A stretch of DNA of 19,372 nt from DATKMK01 sp035541895 (GTDB taxonomy: Bacteria > Desulfobacterota > Binatia > HRBIN30 > JACQVA1): the NCBI GenBank assembly GCA_035541895.1, contig DATKMK010000097.1, forward strand, positions 1-19,372. Reading direction: 5' to 3'. Every line of letters starts with the position of its first letter. Within the stretch, counting starts at the first letter, position 1. The notes beneath the pieces were generated by a model. The model was not told the origin of the DNA. It saw only the letters and a program-made list of their open reading frames with translations, and made no database searches. The position numbers and the translations under genes were made by a program. Below are positions 14,393 to 19,372 of this stretch, piece by piece.

Positions 14393-14806
14393 ATGGCGGA
14401 CAAGAAGTACGCGAAGCCGCTGCCGCGCATCGACGAAGAGTCGAAAGGCTTCTGGGATGCCTGCCAGCGTTACGAACTGGCGCTGCAGCGGTGCCGCGAC
14501 TGCAACCGTTTTCGCTACTACCCGCGCGCGCTCTGTCCGCATTGCCTCTCCGACCGCACGGAATGGGTACTTTCGTCAGGGCGGGGTACGGTGTACACCT
14601 TCACCGTGACGCATCAGAATCAAGCGCCGGGTTTTCGCGATTCGTTGCCGTACGTGATGGCGTACGTCGAACTCGACGAAGGCGTGCGCATGCTGACCAA
14701 TATCGTCGACTGCGACCCGACCCAGGTGAAGATCGGCATGCCCGTGCAAGTCGTCTTTGAAGACGCCACGCCCGAGGTCAGCATCCCAAAATTCAAACCC
14801 CTCTGA
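14393..14806 (+). CDS. DUF35 zinc-ribbon/OB-fold acyl-CoA-associated protein
   Basis: A 137-residue protein with an N-terminal zinc ribbon, CRDC (Cys34, Cys37) and CPHC (Cys48, Cys51), then an OB-fold (GRGTVYTFTVTH, PYVMAYVELDEGVRMLTNIVD, IGMPVQVVFED). This is the standard DUF35/Rubredoxin-like rubber-band architecture. GAGGA six nt upstream supports ATG 14393; the longer frame runs back through repeat DNA. DUF35 proteins bind acyl-CoA or Ltp2/thiolase-type enzymes and are needed for their activity, for example ChsH2's DUF35 domain with Ltp2 in steroid side-chain cleavage. The neighbouring thiolase-like gene is the obvious partner. In ChsH2 the DUF35 domain is fused to a MaoC-like domain; here the MaoC-like proteins are separate genes about 0.9 kb downstream. 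Confidence 0.88.
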   Translation: MADKKYAKPLPRIDEESKGFWDACQRYELALQRCRDCNRFRYYPRALCPHCLSDRTEWVLSSGRGTVYTFTVTHQNQAPGFRDSLPYVMAYVELDEGVRMLTNIVDCDPTQVKIGMPVQVVFEDATPEVSIPKFKPL

Positions 14807-14815
14807 TTCCAAAAA

Positions 14816-14846
14816 CTGCCTACTGCCGACAGCCTACTGCTTACTG
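14816..14846. repeat. CTACTGC short repeats between DUF35 and PHP genes
   Basis: The word CCTACTGCC (14819-14827) recurs as CCTACTGC (14833-14840), followed by TTACTG, in the 44-nt gap. No ribosome binding site is visible for the PHP gene that follows, so the repeat may have displaced it. Confidence 0.55.
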
Positions 14847-14850
14847 TCCC

Positions 14851-15507
14851 ATGATTCTCGATCTGCACACGCATTCTGAAGCCTCCGAGGACAGCCGCGC
14901 GCCGGTCGAAACCTATCTCAAGTGGCTGCAGCGCAAGCGCGCCGAGGTGCCGATCGACGGCCTCGTGCTCACCGAGCATCGGCAATGGGATGCCCACGCC
15001 GACTATCGCGCGCTCGAAGACCGCTACGGCCTTCTGATCCTGCGCGGCGCCGAGGTCGAGACCGACTACGGGCACGTGCTGGTGTACGGCGTCAACGCCG
15101 ACATCACGCGGCGGTTCGATTTCACCAACGTTCGCCTCGACGCGCGCGAGTTGATTCCGGCGGTGACCGACATGGGCGGCGTGGCCGCGCCGTGTCATCC
15201 TGGCCGGCCGACCGTCGGTTTGTGCGAGCACTATGTCAACAAGGGTCCGCTTGAAGGTGTGGTCGCCGTCGAAGCGCTCAACGGCGGCAGCCGGCGCGGC
15301 GAGAACGAGCGCGTCCAAGAGTTGATCGAGCGGTACGGCTACAAGTCGTTCGGCGGCAGCGACTCGCATCTCGTCAGCTTCATCGGCATCTGCGCCACCG
15401 AGTTCGACCGCGACATCCGCTCGATCGACGACCTGGTCAACGAACTACGCGACGGCACGTATCGTCCCGTCGACTTCCGCGCGAACCTCGCGAGGCAGGC
15501 TTCGTAG
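14851..15507 (+). CDS. PHP-domain metal-dependent hydrolase
   Basis: A 218-residue single-domain protein with the metal-binding pattern of the PHP superfamily: DLHTHS (His6, His8), TEH (Glu42, His43), GAEVET (Glu68), His75 in YGHVLVYG, CHPGRP (His116) and GGSDSHL (Asp171, His173). These residues bind two or three metal ions and hydrolyse phosphoesters or phosphoanhydrides, or act as amidohydrolase-like sites. It is about the usual length for stand-alone PHP phosphoesterases. No gene-specific substrate can be named. The neighbours suggest lipid or CoA metabolism but the link is only positional, because repeat DNA separates it on both sides (14807-14850 and 15508-15691). The start is the first ATG after the repeats; no Shine-Dalgarno sequence is visible. 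Confidence 0.85.
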   Translation: MILDLHTHSEASEDSRAPVETYLKWLQRKRAEVPIDGLVLTEHRQWDAHADYRALEDRYGLLILRGAEVETDYGHVLVYGVNADITRRFDFTNVRLDARELIPAVTDMGGVAAPCHPGRPTVGLCEHYVNKGPLEGVVAVEALNGGSRRGENERVQELIERYGYKSFGGSDSHLVSFIGICATEFDRDIRSIDDLVNELRDGTYRPVDFRANLARQAS

Positions 15508-15676
15508 TGACTCGTGACTGGCAGGAACTCTACTCGCGTGGAATCATCACCTCACCCCGGCCCTCTCCTGGCAGGCCTGGCAGGAGAGGGAGAGAAAGCG
15601 GGCCAGAGTGAGGGGATCGGTACTAGATTCAAATTGACGGCCGCGACCACAAACGAGTCACCAGTCACGATTCACT
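15506..15676. repeat. Nested inverted-repeat element between PHP and MaoC-like genes
   Basis: The outer arms AGTGACTCGTGACTGG (15506-15521) and CCAGTCACGATTCACT (15661-15676) are inverted copies with 15 of 16 matches; the left arm starts inside the PHP stop codon. Inside lie CCTCAC (15550-15555) with GTGAGG (15608-15613), GGCC with GGCC, and a perfect 10-bp hairpin CCCTCTCCTG (15561-15570) with CAGGAGAGGG (15581-15590). The right side continues as AGTCACC-like tandem words to 15682. The whole 184-bp gap is repeat DNA with no gene. Confidence 0.75.
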
Positions 15677-15691
15677 AGTCACCAATCCACC

Positions 15692-16117
15692 ATGCCCCTC
15701 TCATTCGACAAGAACATCATCGGCAGCGAGTTCGACCACTCGGTGTTTCCGCCCGTCACCGGGGCGCAGATTCGCGAGTATGCGCACGCGGCGGGGGAGA
15801 GCAATCCGCGCTACACGACGACCAACGACACGGAGTTGGTGGCGCCGCCGACCTTCGTGGTGTCGCTGCGCGGCAAGCACTTCATGCCGTCGAATATGCC
15901 CAACCTCGGGCGCAACGGATTCGATGCCGGCAAGGACATCGACTTCGGCGTGCCGGTGCGGGTGGGTGACGTGTTGACCGCGTCGAGCACGGTGCACGAC
16001 ATTTACGAAAAGACCGGGCGCAGCGGCAGCATGAACTTCATCGTCTTGCGCACGGTGGTCACCAACCAGCGCGGCTCGCTGGTGGCAACGATCGATCAGA
16101 AGATGATGTTCCGATGA
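15692..16117 (+). CDS. MaoC-like hot-dog protein, N-terminal-half type
   Basis: A 141-residue protein resembling the N-terminal (FAS1-like) half of two-part MaoC hydratases: the helix REYAHAAGESNPRY at about residues 28-41, then APPTFVVSL (51-59), DIDFGVPVRVGDVLTASSTVHDIYEKTGRSG (83-113) and a final strand. In active R-specific enoyl-CoA hydratases the motif is GDxNPxH; here Glu and Tyr stand at the Asp and His positions, as in non-catalytic halves. It overlaps the next gene by 4 nt (ATGA), and that gene encodes the matching second half, so the two products very likely form a heteromer. Predicted role: hydration of an enoyl-CoA before the Ltp2-like step. No clear ribosome binding site precedes the ATG, which follows repeat DNA. 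Confidence 0.8.
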   Translation: MPLSFDKNIIGSEFDHSVFPPVTGAQIREYAHAAGESNPRYTTTNDTELVAPPTFVVSLRGKHFMPSNMPNLGRNGFDAGKDIDFGVPVRVGDVLTASSTVHDIYEKTGRSGSMNFIVLRTVVTNQRGSLVATIDQKMMFR

Positions 16118-16533
16118 GCGCGACGCATTTCGAGCGGGTGGAAGTCGGCGATGAGATCCCCGGGTTCTCGCTCAGCCTGAGCGGTCCCGAGGTGAAGCGC
16201 TACGCGCTGGCGGCCAACATGCCGGGCCGGCGGTTCTTCAGCGACGAGGAAGCCAAGCAGGAGGGACTGCCGGGACAGATCGTGCCGGGCAATCTCAGCA
16301 TGGCGTTGTTCTCGCGCATGATCACCGACTGGAATCCCGCTGCGTCGCTGGTGCGTTTGAGCGCGACGTTCCGCGGCATCGTCTATCCCAACCGTGCCCT
16401 GTCGGTGCACGGCGTGATCACCGAGAAGCACTCGAGCGATCACGGCAACTTCATCGAGTGCGACCTGATTCTGCAAAGCGCGGAAGGTGACCGCTGGGTC
16501 ACGGGCACGGCGACGGTGCGGTTGCCGGCGTAG
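16114..16533 (+). CDS. MaoC-like hot-dog protein, C-terminal-half type
   Basis: A 139-residue hot-dog protein translated from an ATGA overlap with the preceding MaoC-like gene. It carries the MaoC outline GDEIPGFSLSLSGPEVKRYALAA (12-34), a loop and helix DEEAKQEGLPGQIVPGNLSMALFSRM (44-69), SATFRGIVYPN (83-93) and a terminal strand VTGTATVRLPA. In active hydratases the loop reads SGDxNPxHxD; here it reads AANMPGRRFFSD, so the catalytic Asp and His seem to be absent. With the partner subunit also lacking them, the pair may be a binding or structural hot-dog rather than a classical hydratase, or the active residues may be placed unusually. The family assignment is good; the activity is uncertain. 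Confidence 0.78.
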   Translation: MSATHFERVEVGDEIPGFSLSLSGPEVKRYALAANMPGRRFFSDEEAKQEGLPGQIVPGNLSMALFSRMITDWNPAASLVRLSATFRGIVYPNRALSVHGVITEKHSSDHGNFIECDLILQSAEGDRWVTGTATVRLPA

Positions 16534-16645
16534 GTCGAGTCATCATAGTCGGCTGGACCTCGCCCGGCATTGGGATACTTGCGCGCCAGCGCTTTCAACT
16601 GATCCACTGCGCCGGAAAGGTCGCAAGGGTGCGCTCAACAGATTT

Positions 16646-16918
16646 CTAGGCACGACCACCGCCCGGGAGCTCACCTTCCAGCTCGTTGTCGGGTTCAAAA
16701 TCGGGCGGAAGCGTGAATCCGATACCCGCACGTTGCAGGTGTTCCGATCGCCAATCGCCGATGTCGCCCACCTTCGGAAGCGAACACTCGGTCCTACGGT
16801 TTGATTGAACCACACTGCAGCGTGCCAGTACCCCCCATACACCAGCCGTGGCCGGACTATCGGCGAGCGCACACGGAGAGAGCAAAAGAACCACAAGCAC
16901 GACTTGCGCAAGTCTCAT
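16646..16918 (-). CDS. Small secreted protein, doubtful
   Basis: A 90-residue reading frame begins with a convincing signal peptide (MRLAQ, a Val/Leu core, LLLSPCALA cleavage near residue 19) and has two Cys in the mature part (Cys34 and Cys45), followed by an acidic, Pro/Gly-rich tail. I do not recognise the family and see no clear ribosome binding site. It is the only plausible gene in the 477-nt stretch 16534-17010; the remainder, 16534-16645, shows nothing I can support. Confidence 0.4.
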   Translation of the reverse strand: MRLAQVVLVVLLLSPCALADSPATAGVWGVLARCSVVQSNRRTECSLPKVGDIGDWRSEHLQRAGIGFTLPPDFEPDNELEGELPGGGRA

Positions 16919-16927
16919 GGCACGACC

Positions 16928-16961
16928 GCCGAACGCTTTGGCGATGAGCCGGGCGTTCGGC
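16928..16961. repeat. Perfect 9-bp inverted repeat upstream of the toxin-antitoxin pair
   Basis: GCCGAACGC (16928-16936) and GCGTTCGGC (16953-16961) flank a 16-nt centre. It lies 50 nt before the toxin start and just upstream of the small minus-strand ORF. The arm word GCCGAAC also begins the attC-like site downstream of the antitoxin. Confidence 0.55.
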
Positions 16962-17010
16962 TCGCTGGCGCCACGTTGCCGCCGTTCCGCGATTGACATA
17001 GCCTGCATCG

Positions 17011-17311
17011 GTGCGCTTCATTGAAACCCCGATCTTTACGGAGGACGTATCGAACGAGCTGTCCTTGGATGAATATCGTGATGCTCCGCCCCGAGCAGGG
17101 CGCGGTCATCCAGGGCTCTGGCGGTCTTCGGAAGATCAGGTGGCGCCGCGCCGGTATGGGCAAGCGCGGTGGGCTCCGAGCGATCTATTACTGGGAACCG
17201 AAGTCGGAGACATTCTACATGCTGACGGTCTACCGGAAGAGCAAGCGGGAGGACCTGTCACAGGGGCAGCTGCGCGTCTTGCGACGCCTCGTCGCGGAGG
17301 AGTTCAAATGA
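17011..17311 (+). pseudogene. higB: HigB/RelE-type toxin, frameshifted
   Basis: The N-terminus (RFIETPIFTEDVSNELSLDEYR, residues 2-23 from GTG 17011, preceded by an in-frame TAG) and the body (LRPEQGAVIQGSGGLRKIRW, then KRGGLRAIYYW, YMLTVYRKSKREDLS and a final LRRLVAEEFK) of a HigB2/RelE-like ribosome-dependent mRNA interferase are both recognisable, but in different frames. The switch is near 17078, after DEYR, where I would expect roughly six more residues before MLRPEQG; a deletion of about 17 nt would explain it (inference). The catalytic-side C-terminus is intact in the second frame. As written, no single frame encodes a full toxin, and the first frame reads on into the antitoxin. It could be a disabled toxin or an assembly error. 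The toxin-before-antitoxin order is typical of higBA. Confidence 0.8.
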
Positions 17312-17598
17312 AGCAGAAGGATTTCGATCGGCTCGTGACCAGCATCAAGCAGGCGGGTGCGATCCGCAGGGGACGCCTCAAGCCCAGCCGCGTTACCGAG
17401 TTTCACCCCGCTGACGTGCGTGCGATTCGCACGAAGCTTGACAAGTCCCAAGCCGAGTTCGCGCTCATGATCGGCGTCAGCGTCGCGACGCTGCAGAGCT
17501 GGGAGCAGGGACGCCGGCAGCCCGACGGACCGGCGCGCGCGCTTCTGCGTGTTGCGGCGAAGAGCCCGAAGGCCGTCGTGGAAGCACTCGCGTCGTAG
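17308..17598 (+). CDS. higA: HigA-type XRE antitoxin
   Basis: A 96-residue protein starting at an ATGA overlap with the toxin's second frame. It has a short N-terminal extension (KQKDFDRLVTSIKQAG) that likely contacts the toxin, and a C-terminal helix-turn-helix: VRAIRTKLDKSQAEFALMIGVSVATLQSWEQGRRQP, the classical XRE pattern, followed by ARALLRVAAKSP. HigA antitoxins bind HigB and repress their own promoter. It looks intact although the toxin is not, as is common for decaying pairs where the antitoxin may be retained as a regulator. The longer frame starting at 17011 that would fuse the toxin N-terminus to this protein is judged an artefact of the toxin frameshift. Confidence 0.9.
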   Translation: MKQKDFDRLVTSIKQAGAIRRGRLKPSRVTEFHPADVRAIRTKLDKSQAEFALMIGVSVATLQSWEQGRRQPDGPARALLRVAAKSPKAVVEALAS

Positions 17599-17603
17599 GG
17601 CGC

Positions 17604-17694
17604 GCCGAACAAGCGCGTCGAGCCGGCCGGCATGAGTCTCCGTTGCTACTCGCACACGTCGGTGGGCCGTCGGCTCACGCGCAAGGCGTTCGTT
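17604..17694 (+). other. attC-like integron cassette recombination site
   Basis: Right after the antitoxin stop the sequence folds like an attC site. The R''-like box GCCGAAC (17604-17610) and R'-like box GTTCGTT (17688-17694) pair through CGAAC/GTTCG. The L''-like arm GCGCGTCGAGCCG (17613-17625) and L'-like arm CGGCTCACGCGC (17671-17682) are complementary except for one extra C in L'', the extrahelical base that sets attC polarity. The words AACAA...TCGAGCCG and CGGCTCA...GGCGTT track known attC consensus closely. R' departs from GTTRRRY. A second inverted pair, 17599-17613 with 17714-17728 (13 of 15 matches, ending GTTAGGGGCGCC), encloses it. A plain convergent-terminator palindrome is the alternative. 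Confidence 0.55.
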
Positions 17695-17717
17695 TCGCGT
17701 CGGTCTCGATTGCCTTG

Positions 17718-17963
17718 TTAGGGGCGCCGCTCGCCGAAGCTCTCGCCACCCCCGCCTTGACCGGTGATCACGCACTCGGTTGGGTGGATGCTCAGGTACT
17801 CCCGGACCTCCAACTGCATGCGGTCGATTTCCTCTATGAAGCCAGAGACGGCGGCATGGTAGTTGGCCGGGTTCGTCTCAACGTTGCGGAGGTGTCCGAC
17901 CTGCTCTTGCAGGCGGGCGATCCGCTGCAGGGTGACGGTCAGTTCCTGGTCGTTGGCAATCAT
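17718..17963 (-). CDS. Small helical protein, putative partner of the nucleotidyltransferase
   Basis: An 81-residue protein with a very good ribosome binding site (CCGGAGG, 5 nt before ATG 17963). It is predicted mostly alpha-helical with heptad-like Leu/Ile/Val spacing (ELTVTLQRIARLQEQVGHL, then GFIEEIDRMQLEVREYL) and ends in a Gly-rich tail (GQGGGG). I recall short proteins with the words NPANYHAAVSGF and MQLEVREY beside nucleotidyltransferase-like genes in environmental genomes, but no assigned function. The upstream gene's ancestral stop appears to overlap this start, so they are a coupled pair, as in toxin-antitoxin modules. No DNA-binding motif is visible. The stop codon falls within the outer arm of the attC-like palindrome, so the C-terminal tail may have been remodelled by an insertion or recombination there. 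Confidence 0.75.
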   Translation of the reverse strand: MIANDQELTVTLQRIARLQEQVGHLRNVETNPANYHAAVSGFIEEIDRMQLEVREYLSIHPTECVITGQGGGGESFGERRP

Positions 17964-17994
17964 GCTGCCTCCGGAACAATCTCGACTATTCCTC

Positions 17995-18402
17995 TTAACC
18001 ACCGTCGTGCCGGATTTGCCAGTGCTCGGCGGTCGCTTGTTCGCCGCCGAGCGCAGCCAATCGTCGCAGCCAAAACACGCTCGCGCCGAAATGGGCCTGA
18101 GCAGCCGCATGATCGAACAGGAGTCTCGCCTCGCCCGCGATCTGACCAACATCGAACGTATCGTCCATGAGCAGGAACAGATCCACGTCGTTCGGGTCGG
18201 GCTTTGCGGTGACGAATGATCCAAAAACAATGAAGCGGGCGAGATGACCGGTCGTTGCGGCCAGCGCGTAGGTGCGCGCCAGCCGTTGCGCGATAGTCAC
18301 GCGTTGCACGGAACCGACACCGAAGCGACCCAGGGTTTCGTGAAGTGTCGCGCGGTGAACGCCCGGAGGAAGATCACCGCCGGCTTGGAAAGCGGGGAGC
18401 AA
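17995..18402 (-). CDS. Minimal nucleotidyltransferase-like protein (DUF6932-like), C-terminus frameshifted
   Basis: A 135-residue frame from TTG 18402 (AAGGA about 9 nt upstream, in-frame TGA before it). The core FGSFVTAKPDPNDVDLFLLMDD (60-81) is the nucleotidyltransferase signature, with Gly61-Ser62 and two acidic residues Asp72 and Asp74, as in MNT-type proteins that AMPylate or tRNA-modify partners in MNT/HEPN toxin-antitoxin systems. The N-terminus LPAFQAGGDLPPGVH and the middle EARLLFDHAAAQAHFGASVFWLRR match a family I know as DUF6932. The frame stops at RHDGG-TAA, but one base out the sequence continues LRGIVEIVPEAA and ends in a TGA overlapping the next gene's ATG (17960-17963). A single-base deletion near 17998 is therefore likely, either real or an assembly error. 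It follows mrr by 37 nt on the same strand. Confidence 0.75.
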   Translation of the reverse strand: MLPAFQAGGDLPPGVHRATLHETLGRFGVGSVQRVTIAQRLARTYALAATTGHLARFIVFGSFVTAKPDPNDVDLFLLMDDTFDVGQIAGEARLLFDHAAAQAHFGASVFWLRRLAALGGEQATAEHWQIRHDGG

Positions 18403-18439
18403 CGCAGATCCTTGTCAGCACGAAGTCGGCGTAGACCCG

Positions 18440-19351
18440 CTACTCCTCCGTGAAATAGTCGCAATCGATGCGTTTGGTCTCATACGACGCCACTGGTGAG
18501 ACCCCCACGTTCCAGTCGATCATCAGGTTGGCCAGCTGCTGGCCATCGATCAGCACCACCTTGGGATCGATCGTCGCAACGTACTGGGCCGCCTCGGACG
18601 AGAACGTCCCCGTTGTGATGAAGATCCCCTTCTTTGCCCGCTTACCATGCAGCGCGCCGACGAACTTCTGGATTTCAGGCCGGCCGACCGTTCCGTCCCA
18701 CTTCTTCGCTTGGAGGTAGATTACGTCCAGTCCGAGCCGATCCTCATTGATGATGCCGTCGATGCCTTCATCTCCAGCCCGCCCGATCGCCTCGCCTGCC
18801 TCCTTGCGAGAGCCGCCGTAACCCATTCGAAGAAGAAGCTCGACGACGAGCCGTTCGAAGAATTGCGGGGAACAAGCTTTCACGCGGCCAAGCAGGTCCG
18901 CTGCCATGTCACTGCGTAGGCGCTGGTAGGCACTTTCGAGCGTCTCCTCGGGCGTCTCGCCTTCGACGTCGGCGCTGCTTTGCTCCCCTGCTTCTCGTCG
19001 CTCCTTCGTTGCGGAGCGGAACTCGACGAACTCAGGAAATCGCTCAAGGTACTTTACAGTGACGCGCTCGGGTGGATCACGAAGCACGTCGCGGCCGCGT
19101 TCCGAGATTCGAAAGTGCCCACGCCGTGGCGAATCGAGAAGGCCGGCACGCTGAAGGTAGACCTTCGCCCAAGCCGCCCGATTGTCGAAAACCGCTTGGC
19201 GCCCGCTCGGAAGCAAGGCAGTCCTGTCCTCAGCGGTAAGGTGAAACTCCGCGGCGAGGGCTTCCCGCGCCTCCATCATTGCATGCTCACTGCCGTCGGA
19301 TGCGAACCGTAGGAATGGAAGCATCAGAGTTTGGAAGTCGGGAACGGCCAC
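18440..19351 (-). CDS. mrr: Mrr-type restriction endonuclease (modified-DNA specific, type IV)
   Basis: A complete 303-residue homologue of E. coli Mrr (304 residues). The N-terminal winged-helix domain (about 1-90) begins VPDFQTLMLPFLRF and includes LPSGRQAVFDNRAAWAKVYLQRAGLL; GTG 19351 is chosen because the protein then starts where E. coli Mrr does. An acidic linker (118-140) leads to the PD-(D/E)xK nuclease: FFERLVVELLLRMGYGG (Glu166), GDEGIDGIINED (Asp198), the QAKKW strand (Gln214, Lys216), VGRPEIQKFVGALHGKRAKKGIFITTGTF and the C-terminal DYFTEE. Mrr cuts DNA with methylated adenine or cytosine and protects against modified foreign DNA. No methyltransferase is encoded next to it, as expected for type IV. 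It may be cotranscribed with the two small genes downstream. Confidence 0.92.
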   Translation of the reverse strand: MAVPDFQTLMLPFLRFASDGSEHAMMEAREALAAEFHLTAEDRTALLPSGRQAVFDNRAAWAKVYLQRAGLLDSPRRGHFRISERGRDVLRDPPERVTVKYLERFPEFVEFRSATKERREAGEQSSADVEGETPEETLESAYQRLRSDMAADLLGRVKACSPQFFERLVVELLLRMGYGGSRKEAGEAIGRAGDEGIDGIINEDRLGLDVIYLQAKKWDGTVGRPEIQKFVGALHGKRAKKGIFITTGTFSSEAAQYVATIDPKVVLIDGQQLANLMIDWNVGVSPVASYETKRIDCDYFTEE

Positions 19352-19372
19352 AGTCGTCGTCTTTCGCGTCGC

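Noticed and set aside
16487..16804. Plus-strand ORF after the second MaoC-like gene
   Set aside because: Arg/Ser-rich, overlaps the MaoC-like gene, no motif or ribosome binding site.
17011..17598. A single 195-codon gene covering both toxin and antitoxin
   Set aside because: The middle part is out of frame with the conserved toxin body, and the antitoxin has its own coupled start at 17308.
1..19372. CRISPR arrays, tRNA or rRNA genes, transposases
   Set aside because: I saw no regularly spaced repeats, no tRNA- or rRNA-like sequence and no transposase or integrase coding sequence in the window.

Overview
This is a GC-rich stretch of chromosome from a Gram-negative bacterium. The evidence for a two-membrane cell is two predicted outer-membrane beta-barrels (an OprB-type porin and a DUF481-type protein), two lipobox lipoproteins and several signal peptides. 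The gaps between genes carry several unrelated intergenic repeat families (a 'CCACGGATGAAC' palindrome, a 'CCTCACCCCGGCCCTCTCC' hairpin, 'GTGACT' and 'CTACTGC' repeats). I associate this repeat style, together with the Ltp2/DUF35/MaoC genes, with uncultured deltaproteobacterial-type lineages such as Desulfobacterota or Binatota. That placement is inference only; there is no rRNA or tRNA here to test it.

Layout. (1) 1-2751, minus strand: most of a large regulator (winged helix, STAND/AAA-type ATPase, TPR-like helices) that runs off the left edge. (2) 2986-10264: an envelope neighbourhood. A lipase-like lipoprotein is translationally coupled to a membrane-anchored DUF4105 protein. An OprB-like porin runs convergent to that pair. 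A small lipoprotein is followed by a second, larger DUF4105-like protein, and a DUF481 beta-barrel is convergent to that. (3) 10318-12231, minus strand: pdxH and a class I DAHP synthase gene. The DAHP synthase gene is preceded by a textbook-style ribosome-mediated attenuator: a 25-residue leader peptide rich in Tyr, Phe and Trp, a pause hairpin, an antiterminator and an intrinsic terminator. (4) 12313-16533, plus strand: acyl-CoA or lipid catabolism genes (alpha/beta hydrolase, Ltp2-like thiolase-fold protein, DUF35 zinc-ribbon/OB partner, PHP-domain hydrolase, two MaoC-like hot-dog proteins). The two overlapping gene pairs are separated by gaps filled with repeats. (5) 16534-19351: a small accessory or defence island. 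It holds a HigB/HigA-type toxin-antitoxin pair with a frameshifted toxin, an attC-like integron recombination site, and an Mrr-type restriction endonuclease upstream of a nucleotidyltransferase plus small helical protein that look like a second toxin-antitoxin pair.

The most notable items are the aromatic attenuator on the DAHP synthase gene, which is strongly supported by sequence; the attC-like site next to toxin-antitoxin genes; the nucleotidyltransferase/81-residue pair as a candidate poorly described toxin-antitoxin system with a C-terminal frameshift; and the two DUF4105-type proteins with permuted-papain-like His...Cys motifs beside lipoprotein genes.
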